From an uncultured Paenibacillaceae bacterium (GTDB lineage Bacteria > Bacillota > Bacilli > Paenibacillales > DA-C8), in assembly GCA_937957685.1 (NCBI GenBank), contig CALGAO010000123.1, positions 1 to 37,150 on the forward strand: a stretch of DNA of 37,150 nt. The letters run 5' to 3'. Position 1 is the stretch's first letter; the number at the start of each line of letters is the position of its first letter. The notes under the pieces were generated by a model that had not been told where the DNA came from, made no database searches, and was given only the letters and a program-made list of their open reading frames with translations. This document shows, in pieces, positions 29,657 through 37,150 of the stretch. Position numbers and translations under genes: made by a program.

Positions 29657-32600
29657 TTAATTTAGCTTGGTTAACAGGTTCCAAATGATCTGTGCGGCTT
29701 CTGCCCGCGTCATATACTCTTGCGGAGCAAAGATGCCATCGCCCTTGCCCTGGATGAGTCCGGCGAAACGTGCGGCCCGAACCGCATCAGTTGCCCACTC
29801 GCTGACTAAAGCAAAGTCGATGAACGGCGTGTAATTTGGCGCCTGAACGTCTTCGCCCGTTGCGTATTCATAAGCCCGCAGGATCATGATCGCCATCTCT
29901 TCGCGAATGATCTTGCCGGAAGGATCGAACACCGTGTCGCTCCGCCCCTTGACGATCCCCGCCTGATAAGCTGCTGCAACCGCATCGGCATACCAGGCAT
30001 CGGCGGGAACATCCGTGAACTTCGCCGGCACATCAGCGGTTAACCCCAGCGCTCTCGTGATCAGCGTCACTAATTCCGCTCTCGTCACCATGCCTTCCGG
30101 GGTGAACCTGTCGGCAGAAACACCTTTGACGATGTGTTTGGCAGCCAGCTTCTTGATCACTTCCGCCGCCCAACGCGAGCTGTTCACATCACTGAACTCC
30201 GCATGGTATTCAAGCACGGCATAGTGACTGAAATGGTTGATCTGAACGACCACCACACCATCAATGACCGTCCCGCCGATGTATTCCAGTTCGCCTTCCG
30301 GCGTGATGTAATATACCCCCGCCAGGTCCGGATTCGCACCTTCATCGAGCGGGAAGTACAGCGTGAGCGGTTCCTTGAAGTTGGAAACGTTAATTTCGCC
30401 ATCCTCTGTCACGACCGACAGTTGGAAACGATAGACCGGACCTGCAGCAGAGACGTTTACATTGCCCGGCAGGTTGCCGTTCGCATCCTGAATCAGGGAT
30501 TGGGCCTCATCTTCATCGACTGCAGCGACCGACAGTTTGATCCTCGCCCCATCTTCCGCCGGCAATCCGCTCTCAGCGAGCAGGCTTTGCAAGAGATCTG
30601 TGCTCAGCTCAATCGACAGTTCGCCGCTCTGGATGGTCAGGCTGCTGTCACCGATCAGATCGAGGATATCGGCAGGCAGAAGCACCGCTTCCTTGTCTTC
30701 CTCCACCTTCAGCAGGTAACGGCCCTCTTCCCGGATCAGGTCTTCCTTGCGGACAAACTGCACCGTTTCGTCCGCTCCCGTTTCCGTTGCCGGTTGTGAC
30801 GGCGCGGGGTCATACGAAGGCGGCGCTCCAACGATAACCGTACGGGTCACCTCTTGCGCATGGTTGCCAGCTTTGTCGCTTACATTGTAATGGATCGTAT
30901 AGGTGCCGGGTACCTTCGTGTTAATCTCCGTCATGCCATACACGCTGCTGGTGACAGTGACGACGATTTCTTGGGTGAGATCTCCGTCGCGGTCATCGGT
31001 TGCCGTTGCGCCCGGATCTTTGAACTCGGCGCCGTACGTCACATAGATCACCGGATTGCCCAACAGAGTGATGACAGGCGGTGTGGTGTCAGGTGCTGGC
31101 GTTGGCGGTTCAGGCTCCGGCACAACCTGCTCCAGTACAATAACCGTCCGCGTCACCTCAACAGCACGGTTGCCTGCTGTGTCGGTGACGTTGTAATGGA
31201 TCGTGTAGGTATCGGGCACCGTTGTGTCGATCGCCGTTAAGCCATAGACGCTGCTCGAGACCGTTACAACGATCCTGCCGGTAATATCTCCATCGCGATC
31301 ATCGGTTGCCGTTGCGCCCGGATCTTTGAACTCGGCGCCGTACGCCACTTGGATCAACGCATCGCCCACCAGGGTGATGACTGGCGGCGTGGTGTCAGGC
31401 ACAAGCTCGAATGTAACCACGTACGTACCGACGCTTCCATCCTGCGCGGTTACGCGTACCACCGCCGTACCAGGTACGGCAGACGCCTGATCGACGAGCA
31501 CCGTCGACTTGTCGGACAAAGCCTGAGCCGAAACGACCGGGATGGTGTTTGCGTCCTCCAATATCACCACATATTGACGTGTCTTGGCATGGAATTTCGC
31601 AAGCCGCACGCCGTTCACCGACAATTGGGCCAGCTCGGTGTTGCTGTCCGCCATCGGCACGATAGCGGCCGGATTCCAGCCGTCACTTGCGGCCAGCACA
31701 ACTTCCGGCAGATAATTCATGGCTTCTTCCAATGTAAGTTGCTTTGTCCAGCTGAACCTGCTCTTCGCGTTGGCTCCCGGACCATAGCTTGCAAACTCTC
31801 CGTAGCGCGCCGTCTTCTCATTCTCCGCATTGCCCCAGTTATTCCAGCCTGTTGGCGAGATATGTTCGCTGAGATAACTGTTGATGAAGATGACGTTCGA
31901 ATACGGCCTCCATGGTCTGCCCAATGCGACACCCGTAACTCCCGGATTGGCCGTGATCCGGCTGTTATAGAACACATATCCATATTGATTGTCAGCAGTT
32001 GACGCAGCCGTTACATAACCGCCGCCGACACTGTGGATGGTGCTGTTATAGAAAACAGCTGCAGCGCCGCCGAAGATAAAGTCCACGGTTCCTTCGATGT
32101 AACAGTCCACATAATATTGACTGCCGCCGTGCGCATACAACGTATCCTGATGGCCAAGGAACCTGACATCCCTGAACACGAGCCGGTTGGCGCTCGCATA
32201 CATGGCAACCGCCTGGCCTGCATTGATGCCGGCATCGTTCTGAATGGTCAGATGTTCGGCGGTAAAGTCGTCCGCTTCGACACGGAAGCTGTAACTTCCC
32301 GATGTGCCAAGCTCTTTGCCGTCCTCACCGATGGTGCTTGCGGAATCTCCGTATACCAGGATCGTGTTATCCCTGTCCTCGCCGATGATGCGGAGGTTTT
32401 TCTTCGTCTTCGAGACAAGGATCTTCTCCCGGTAGATGCCATTCTTGATCTTGATGATCGTTGGCATGGAACTGTTATCCGGGACGGCATTGACCGCGTC
32501 TTGAACACGCGTGTACTGTCCGCTGCCGTCAGCGGCTACTGTGATCACCGTCGCCGGGACTTCGCGAACGGTGACCGATGAAGCGCTCTCCCCATACTCA

Positions 32601-35600
32601 TTGACTGCGGTGACCAGATAATAATATGGAGTTCCATTCACCAGCCCGGTATCCGTGTATGCCGGATTTGTCACTCCGCTGGCGACTTCGGCGAACGGTC
32701 CATCCGGCGATTCACTGCGCCTTACATTATAGGAAGTTGCGCCTGTCACCGGTTGCCAGGTCAGTTCAACCTCGCCGTCTCCGGGAATGGCTTCAAGACC
32801 GGTTGGGGCATCCGGATATTGGCCGGCGGCCGCCGCGCGGATGCCGGTCACTTCGGACGCTAAACTGCTGGCATAAGCGTTATATGCTGTTACCTTATAA
32901 TAGTACGGCGTACGGTCTCTCAGGTCCGCATCCAAATAAGCCGTTCCCTCCAGCATGTCCGCAATAGTGGAATATGGGCCTTCAGGATGATCGGCGCGCT
33001 CGATCCGGTAATATTCGGCCCCTTCGACCGCATTCCAAGCAAGGATCACGCCGCCATTGGAAGTTATGGAGGCCGTCACGGCAGGCGTTGTCAGGTGATC
33101 CCTGGGCACAGCCAGCACCGGAGCTGAAATGTCCCCTTCACCGCCGATGCTTGTGGCCGAGACGACGTAGTAGTGAGCGGTGTCGTTATCCAATCCGCCA
33201 TCACGGTAAGACGTGCCGCTGATGCTGGCAGCAATCACTTGATAAGGTCCTTCTTCTTGCAGGCTGCGTTTCACCGTATAATAGAGCGCCTTGTCCACCG
33301 GATTCCATTCCAGGTCTATCTGCGCATTGCGTTGCGTTGCCGCCAAACCCGCCGGCGCTTCCGGTTTCACCGCGTCTTCCGACGGAGTAACAGCGGCCTG
33401 ATTGGACGGGCCGCTTTCTCCCAACGGACCGGTGGCGGTAACCACATAATAGTAAGTCACTCCGTTCACAACGGTATCGTCAATATAGAACGTTTCGGTA
33501 ATGCCGTTGGCGATCGTCGTATAAGGTCCGCCATCCGTCTCGCTGCGCTTCACCGTATAGGTAGCTGCCCCGTCAACCGCGAGCCATTCCAGTTGCACCA
33601 TGCCGTTGCCCGGCGATGCCGCAAGTCCGTTTGGACTTGGCACGGGCTCCACGTAAACTTTGATGTTGTCGAAGTACATCGTTCCTTTGCCGGACCCCGG
33701 AGTTTTCGCATAGAGCAGGCCGATGCCTTCCGATGAGAGATTCGTTTGAAGCGGGGCATCATCTTCGACCAATTCGTTATCAATATAGATATCCACCGTC
33801 TGGCCTGGTACGTTCACCACAAGTTTAAAATGATACCAACGGTTGGGCTGAGGCACATTGGCCAGTTTGTACCATGTGCTGCTCACCGCGCGAACAAAGG
33901 TATTCCCTTGATTATCCGGGTTTCGAAGCTGGATGGACAGAGCTGTTTTGTTGTTGGCAGCATTCTTCAGTTCCATCACCGTGGACGTGCCCGGCCAACT
34001 CTGTGCTGTGACGTCGAATTCCACGATGAAGCTTTCCTTCTGCGGCGTGAAACTGCGTGTCATGACCAGATTTTTGCTTCCGATATCATACAGCATCAAC
34101 ACCTTGTCGGAGTCATTGCCGGTCGATAGGGTAAGTTGTTCCACCACGATGAGCTTGAATTCATCTGAAAGTGATGGGTCCTGCGCATAATCGCTTGGCG
34201 TCTCACCGATCTCCACGTTTTCAAAGTCATCGTTGACGTAATAGATGATATCCGGTATCCCTTCAGGTACCGCCGACACTTCATCCGAATGGAAGCTCTC
34301 GCCATGAGAGTTCTCTGCCGTGATGACGTAGAAGTAAGTTTTGCCGGTGACGAGGCCTGTATCGGTGTAATAGAGCGCGTTAACCGTCGTAACCAATTCA
34401 TACGGCCCGCCCGGATTCTCACCTCGATACACGTGGTAAGTGGCCGCTGTTGACACGGCACTCCAGGTCAAGGTAACCGATTTTTCGCCCGGTGTGGCCT
34501 GAACGCTCGTCGGCGATGTCGGGTAATCTTCATGCAGGGCTTGGACAGCAACATTGGAGAATATGGAAGCATTGTACCTTTCCGCATCATTATCACCCTT
34601 GGAGGCATCCGCCGCCAGGCCGAAATATGCGGTTTCACCAAGCGGCAGCGTCACCCTGTCAACCACCGTCCACTCCTGGCCATCGGGCGAGGCGAGCGCC
34701 GTGATCTCGTTGCCGAGACGCGCCAGTTTCAGCCAATACGGCGTGGATATGAACGTCTCCGGCTCCTTCTCCACCACATTGGCGCCATCCGTCAGTCTCT
34801 TCAGCACCATGCTCTTCTGGCCGTACTTGACATAAGGGATCATGATGGCCACAAACCGTGCATCGTCGTTCAAGCTGGAACGGATCATGAGTCCGGCTTC
34901 GGCGCCGTCGTCAACCGCTTCAACCTGTTCCACGCGGGCGATGATCTCGCCGTTGCCGCTGAGCGTCCGATACGCATATTGGAAGTTGTCCTGGTTGCCT
35001 CCGATGTCGCCTGCCGACTTCACCACAAGATCGGATACTGAACCGTTAAGCTGCGTATGACCGGCTATGCCCGGAGATCCGATGTCCGCAGCCTGCCATG
35101 GATCGATGCTGCCCGGCTTGTTGACGTGCACGGCGATACTGCTGGACTGCGTCGAGGTGCCCGTATCATCAATCGCGCGGGCCGTCAGATAATAGGTGCC
35201 GTCCGACACGTTCTCCCATACGACGGAGTATGGGGCAGCGTCATCTTCGCCGATCTGCTGATCATTCACGAAGAACAGGACCTTCGCCACTTCGCCGTCC
35301 GAGTCTGCCGCTTCGGCGGTGATCACGACATCGTCACCTTCGTTTGCGATCAGATGATTCTGCGGCGATGTGATTTTGACGCTTGGGTTCTTCGAGCCGT
35401 TGCCCGTGATGCCGTTCAGATAGACCTCCAGATACGTGTAACCCGATTCATGGATGTTATTGCGGTCATCCGGGTTGGCGGGATCCAGCCCTTGCGCCAG
35501 TTCCCAATCGTCCGGCATGCCGTCATGGTCGTTGTCCGTGATGGTCGACTTGACGGTCTCGAACGTCAGGTAACCGCCGATCTCACGCACGGAGTTGATA

Positions 35601-36715
35601 TGTCCGCCGCCGCGCTCTTCCACTTCCTGCACGACTCGCGCATCGATCGCATCTCTTCTCGGCAGAGTCGCTCCCGCTTCTTCCAGCACGCGTTCGTATG
35701 CGGTGATGGCCGGTTCCGGTTCAACCGAATACGGCGTTTGGATCGGAGCGGTTAACTTCGCTGCCAGATCGGCGATGGAACGCGTCCCTTTCCAGTTGTC
35801 CGCCGTTACATCAGGGTAACCGTCCACATAGTTGCCATCGAGGAACATGCGCGCGTTTGCGCTCACATCGACAAACACCAGACTGCGCGCGGAATAATTC
35901 GTATTCGGCCCGAACTTATAATAGTTGTTGCGAATATTGTAACTGCCTTCTTCACCGCCATAGGCTGAGAAGAAACCCCAGTTGTAGATCACGTTGTTGT
36001 AAAATTCCACCGTCTCGCCTGCGGTGCCGGCAAACCTCGGGTTGCGGCTGACATTATGGACGATCAGGTTGTGATGGAAGGTTGCGTAATTGCCGCCCCA
36101 GATCCCGCCGTAGCCATGTCTGCCCTTCTGATGGGTCGTCATCGTCATGCTCTCAGAGATGATCGACCATTGGACGGTCGTGTTATCATTCACATACAGG
36201 CTCAACACTTCATCAACAGACCAACTGAACGAGCAATGGTCGATGATGATGTTCTTATGATAACGGCCGCCGAATGCGTCCGCTTCGGTGATATGCAGGT
36301 CGCCGAGCCTGAAACGCATATAGCGGATGATGATGTTATCCCCTGAGATCGACGTATCATAACCGGCTACGGTGATTCCTTCACCAGGAGCCGTCTGTCC
36401 GGCGATCGTCAGGTTCGACCCCGTGATCTTGAGCGGAGATTCCAGATAGATCGTTCCTCCGACTCTAAACACAATCGTCGTATTGCTCCTTGCGACCCCT
36501 TCACGAAGCGAACCGGGGCCGGAGTCGGCGAGTGTCGTTACTTCGTAGACATCGCCTCCTCTTCCTCCTGTAGTATACATACCACCTCCTTCTGCACCGG
36601 GAAACGCTGGCAAAGGCGCGGACTCATCCGTGGCGCTATCCAATGACCATGCAGCAGTTGGAAACAACGACAAAAGCATGGAGACAATCATGATGAATGT
36701 TGCCACTTTCCTCAT
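29657..36715 (-). CDS. Giant surface pectinase: pectate lyase PL1 plus pectin methylesterase CE8 with SLH anchor
   Basis: A 2352-residue secreted protein. Order of parts: signal peptide 1-24; PL1-type pectate lyase ~33-310 (AFPGAEGGG, TTGGRGGDVYEVT, GSLREGV, TIAGQTAPG, HGYGGIWGG, SRNPRF); calcium-type DNDHDGMPDDWE ~394-405; Ig-like ~445-530; DUF1349-like beta-sandwich ~535-725; fibronectin III ~733-822; laminin-G/CBM-like ~828-1035; four more fibronectin III ~1037-1388; CE8 pectin methylesterase ~1391-1680 with Asp1524 (GHQDTL), Asp1545 (VDFIFG) and Arg1600 (GRPWRPY); cadherin-like ~1690-1770; two near-identical Ig-like repeats ~1773-1958; an unnamed domain ~1980-2165; three SLH repeats 2172-2352 that bind cell-wall polymer. 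The lyase cleaves de-esterified pectin after the esterase removes methyl groups, so both act in sequence on one chain. ATG at 36715 follows GGAGG by 11 bases; a short upstream frame overlaps it. Confidence 0.92.
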   Translation of the reverse strand: MRKVATFIMIVSMLLSLFPTAAWSLDSATDESAPLPAFPGAEGGGMYTTGGRGGDVYEVTTLADSGPGSLREGVARSNTTIVFRVGGTIYLESPLKITGSNLTIAGQTAPGEGITVAGYDTSISGDNIIIRYMRFRLGDLHITEADAFGGRYHKNIIIDHCSFSWSVDEVLSLYVNDNTTVQWSIISESMTMTTHQKGRHGYGGIWGGNYATFHHNLIVHNVSRNPRFAGTAGETVEFYNNVIYNWGFFSAYGGEEGSYNIRNNYYKFGPNTNYSARSLVFVDVSANARMFLDGNYVDGYPDVTADNWKGTRSIADLAAKLTAPIQTPYSVEPEPAITAYERVLEEAGATLPRRDAIDARVVQEVEERGGGHINSVREIGGYLTFETVKSTITDNDHDGMPDDWELAQGLDPANPDDRNNIHESGYTYLEVYLNGITGNGSKNPSVKITSPQNHLIANEGDDVVITAEAADSDGEVAKVLFFVNDQQIGEDDAAPYSVVWENVSDGTYYLTARAIDDTGTSTQSSSIAVHVNKPGSIDPWQAADIGSPGIAGHTQLNGSVSDLVVKSAGDIGGNQDNFQYAYRTLSGNGEIIARVEQVEAVDDGAEAGLMIRSSLNDDARFVAIMIPYVKYGQKSMVLKRLTDGANVVEKEPETFISTPYWLKLARLGNEITALASPDGQEWTVVDRVTLPLGETAYFGLAADASKGDNDAERYNASIFSNVAVQALHEDYPTSPTSVQATPGEKSVTLTWSAVSTAATYHVYRGENPGGPYELVTTVNALYYTDTGLVTGKTYFYVITAENSHGESFHSDEVSAVPEGIPDIIYYVNDDFENVEIGETPSDYAQDPSLSDEFKLIVVEQLTLSTGNDSDKVLMLYDIGSKNLVMTRSFTPQKESFIVEFDVTAQSWPGTSTVMELKNAANNKTALSIQLRNPDNQGNTFVRAVSSTWYKLANVPQPNRWYHFKLVVNVPGQTVDIYIDNELVEDDAPLQTNLSSEGIGLLYAKTPGSGKGTMYFDNIKVYVEPVPSPNGLAASPGNGMVQLEWLAVDGAATYTVKRSETDGGPYTTIANGITETFYIDDTVVNGVTYYYVVTATGPLGESGPSNQAAVTPSEDAVKPEAPAGLAATQRNAQIDLEWNPVDKALYYTVKRSLQEEGPYQVIAASISGTSYRDGGLDNDTAHYYVVSATSIGGEGDISAPVLAVPRDHLTTPAVTASITSNGGVILAWNAVEGAEYYRIERADHPEGPYSTIADMLEGTAYLDADLRDRTPYYYKVTAYNAYASSLASEVTGIRAAAAGQYPDAPTGLEAIPGDGEVELTWQPVTGATSYNVRRSESPDGPFAEVASGVTNPAYTDTGLVNGTPYYYLVTAVNEYGESASSVTVREVPATVITVAADGSGQYTRVQDAVNAVPDNSSMPTIIKIKNGIYREKILVSKTKKNLRIIGEDRDNTILVYGDSASTIGEDGKELGTSGSYSFRVEADDFTAEHLTIQNDAGINAGQAVAMYASANRLVFRDVRFLGHQDTLYAHGGSQYYVDCYIEGTVDFIFGGAAAVFYNSTIHSVGGGYVTAASTADNQYGYVFYNSRITANPGVTGVALGRPWRPYSNVIFINSYLSEHISPTGWNNWGNAENEKTARYGEFASYGPGANAKSRFSWTKQLTLEEAMNYLPEVVLAASDGWNPAAIVPMADSNTELAQLSVNGVRLAKFHAKTRQYVVILEDANTIPVVSAQALSDKSTVLVDQASAVPGTAVVRVTAQDGSVGTYVVTFELVPDTTPPVITLVGDALIQVAYGAEFKDPGATATDDRDGDITGRIVVTVSSSVYGLTAIDTTVPDTYTIHYNVTDTAGNRAVEVTRTVIVLEQVVPEPEPPTPAPDTTPPVITLLGNPVIYVTYGAEFKDPGATATDDRDGDLTQEIVVTVTSSVYGMTEINTKVPGTYTIHYNVSDKAGNHAQEVTRTVIVGAPPSYDPAPSQPATETGADETVQFVRKEDLIREEGRYLLKVEEDKEAVLLPADILDLIGDSSLTIQSGELSIELSTDLLQSLLAESGLPAEDGARIKLSVAAVDEDEAQSLIQDANGNLPGNVNVSAAGPVYRFQLSVVTEDGEINVSNFKEPLTLYFPLDEGANPDLAGVYYITPEGELEYIGGTVIDGVVVVQINHFSHYAVLEYHAEFSDVNSSRWAAEVIKKLAAKHIVKGVSADRFTPEGMVTRAELVTLITRALGLTADVPAKFTDVPADAWYADAVAAAYQAGIVKGRSDTVFDPSGKIIREEMAIMILRAYEYATGEDVQAPNYTPFIDFALVSEWATDAVRAARFAGLIQGKGDGIFAPQEYMTRAEAAQIIWNLLTKLN

Positions 36716-36771
36716 TTCTCGGTAATCCTCCCTATTTGGTTTTCAATGAAAGCTGGATCCTGGCTGTTCAT
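36712..36771 (-). CDS. Possible 19-residue leader peptide overlapping the giant pectinase start
   Basis: ATG at 36771, seven bases after GGGAGG, opens a frame for MNSQDPAFIENQIGRITEK that stops at TGA 36714-36712, overlapping the pectinase ATG by four bases (ATGA). Just upstream a nine-codon frame (ATG 36800, MIIDLPGGS) ends in TAATG, sharing one base with this ATG, but its ribosome site is too close. The chain of overlapping mini-frames suggests translational coupling or a control leader. Such short frames can occur by chance. Confidence 0.35.
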   Translation of the reverse strand: MNSQDPAFIENQIGRITEK

Positions 36772-36798
36772 TAGGATCCTCCCGGCAAGTCGATAATC

Positions 36799-36808
36799 AT
36801 CACCTCCT
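36799..36808 (-). promoter_or_regulatory. Perfect Shine-Dalgarno sequence far from the start codon
   Basis: AGGAGGTGAT on the minus strand is fully complementary to the 16S 3' end but is 84-93 bases before the pectinase start, with only ATG 36800 (too close) nearby. A 5'-stabilising Shine-Dalgarno (the STAB-SD idea known from cry3Aa mRNA) or a leader-peptide site is possible. Confidence 0.4.
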
Positions 36809-36845
36809 CTCAAGCAAGGTGCTGATGTCACACTATAGCCGGTTC

Positions 36846-36904
36846 GTGGCACGCGCTCACCATATTGATTCCGCGCAATCGCAAGTCTGTATCACGCGTG
36901 CCAC
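36846..36904. repeat. Perfect 10-base inverted repeat in the pectinase upstream region
   Basis: GTGGCACGCG (36846-36855) and CGCGTGCCAC (36895-36904) flank 39 bases. It lies 130-190 bases before the pectinase start, upstream of a -10-like TATAGT (about 36831-36836). It could be a split operator, a leader hairpin or the ends of a tiny element. The rest of 36716-36964 shows no gene and no cre site. Confidence 0.55.
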
Positions 36905-36964
36905 TGTCTTGTTGTCCTGTTAACTCAACTTTCGCACCTAGAAAATCAATGTAAAACCAATTGT

Positions 36965-37150
36965 GGAGCGGGCTTAGGGTCTGCTGATTAGCCAGCTTGC
37001 CAAAATAGAAAAACACCGCTTCGTTTGGTAAAGTGAGAGTGACGACTTCCACTACCAGACAGAAGAGGTGTCTTCCATAATGATAGACCATCAGCCCGAC
37101 CTGAATCAACTGCCTAACGAATTAAAGCCCGCTTTTCAAGAACTGAAAGT
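36965..37150 (+). mobile_element. Probable left end of another insertion sequence
   Basis: A new reading frame starts at 37080 on the plus strand and runs off the window. The inward sequence from 36965 (GGAGCGGGCTT...) resembles the inward sequence of the left IS end near 801 (GGAGCCGGGCTT...), allowing one gap. If both belong to the same element type, the window is bracketed by IS copies in direct orientation. The call rests on this short similarity only. Confidence 0.4.
37080..37150 (+). CDS. Start of an unidentified protein, possibly a transposase (truncated by window end)
   Basis: ATG at 37080 with GAGGTG about ten bases upstream opens a frame that is still open at base 37150, giving 23 visible residues (MIDHQPDLNQLPNELKPAFQ...). 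These are too few to assign a family. It is divergent from the giant pectinase. Its distance of about 115 bases from the IS-end-like sequence at 36965 would suit a transposase start. Confidence 0.5.
   Translation, partial: MIDHQPDLNQLPNELKPAFQELK

Noticed and set aside
29493..29684. N-terminal extension of the GH43 frame to 29684
   Set aside because: The extra 64 codons overlap the end of the giant pectinase gene, lack a ribosome site and contain the palindrome and repeats; ATG 29492 has a proper site.
32560..33650. Repeated DNA inside the giant pectinase gene
   Set aside because: The similarity comes from successive fibronectin III domains in the protein, not from a separate DNA repeat.
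36828..37109. 93-codon minus-strand frame upstream of the pectinase
   Set aside because: No recognisable features, spans the inverted repeat and the probable IS end, and has no convincing ribosome site.

Overview
The window looks like a chromosomal stretch from a Gram-positive, spore-former-type Firmicute of the Paenibacillus/Cohnella kind. This is inferred from near-perfect AGGAGG-type ribosome binding sites, SLH-anchored secreted enzymes, lipoprotein solute-binding proteins with unlinked-style MsmX/UgpC ATPase, CcpA (cre) sites and the gene families present. Almost everything from 7.1 to 36.7 kb is on the minus strand and forms a pectin/rhamnogalacturonan utilisation locus. No rRNA, tRNA or CRISPR array was seen.

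Layout. 1-801: the 3' end of an IS1380-like element. 843-868: two perfect DnaA boxes. 939-1808: a YitT-type membrane protein on the plus strand, ending in a shared terminator. 1876-5922 (minus): an operon of GH28 polygalacturonase, KdgF-like cupin and a GDSL rhamnogalacturonan acetylesterase-like protein, with a divergent AraC regulator at 6067-6918. 7113-9386 (minus): a YetA/PcRGLX-like exo-rhamnogalacturonan lyase candidate. 9543-12637 (minus): two tandem paralogous solute-binding lipoproteins, each with its own cre site. 12827-27252 (minus): a ten-gene operon, in transcription order ABC ATPase, a 995-aa solute-binding protein with carbohydrate-binding-like N-terminal domains, two permeases, an NHL-repeat/Yip1 membrane protein, a DUF5696-type protein, two more permeases, an OmpR-type response regulator and its histidine kinase. 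27253-27484: a dense control region for that operon. 27485-27933: an internally deleted ISL3 element with both inverted repeats. 28041-29492 (minus): a GH43 enzyme. 29657-36715 (minus): a 2352-aa pectate lyase/pectin methylesterase with SLH anchor. 36965-37150: the start of another probable insertion sequence.

How it could work together (inference): the giant cell-surface protein removes methyl esters and cleaves homogalacturonan outside; the ABC transporters import oligosaccharides; GH28, GH43, the YetA-like protein and the GDSL esterase, none of which has a signal peptide, finish degradation in the cytoplasm; KdgF channels unsaturated uronate into the DKI/KDG route. Control appears layered: AraC and a two-component system for induction, CcpA for catabolite repression.

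The most novel part is the 27.3-12.8 kb operon, in which an NHL-Yip1 protein and a DUF5696 protein sit between two complete permease pairs sharing one ATPase, with mostly overlapping gene junctions.
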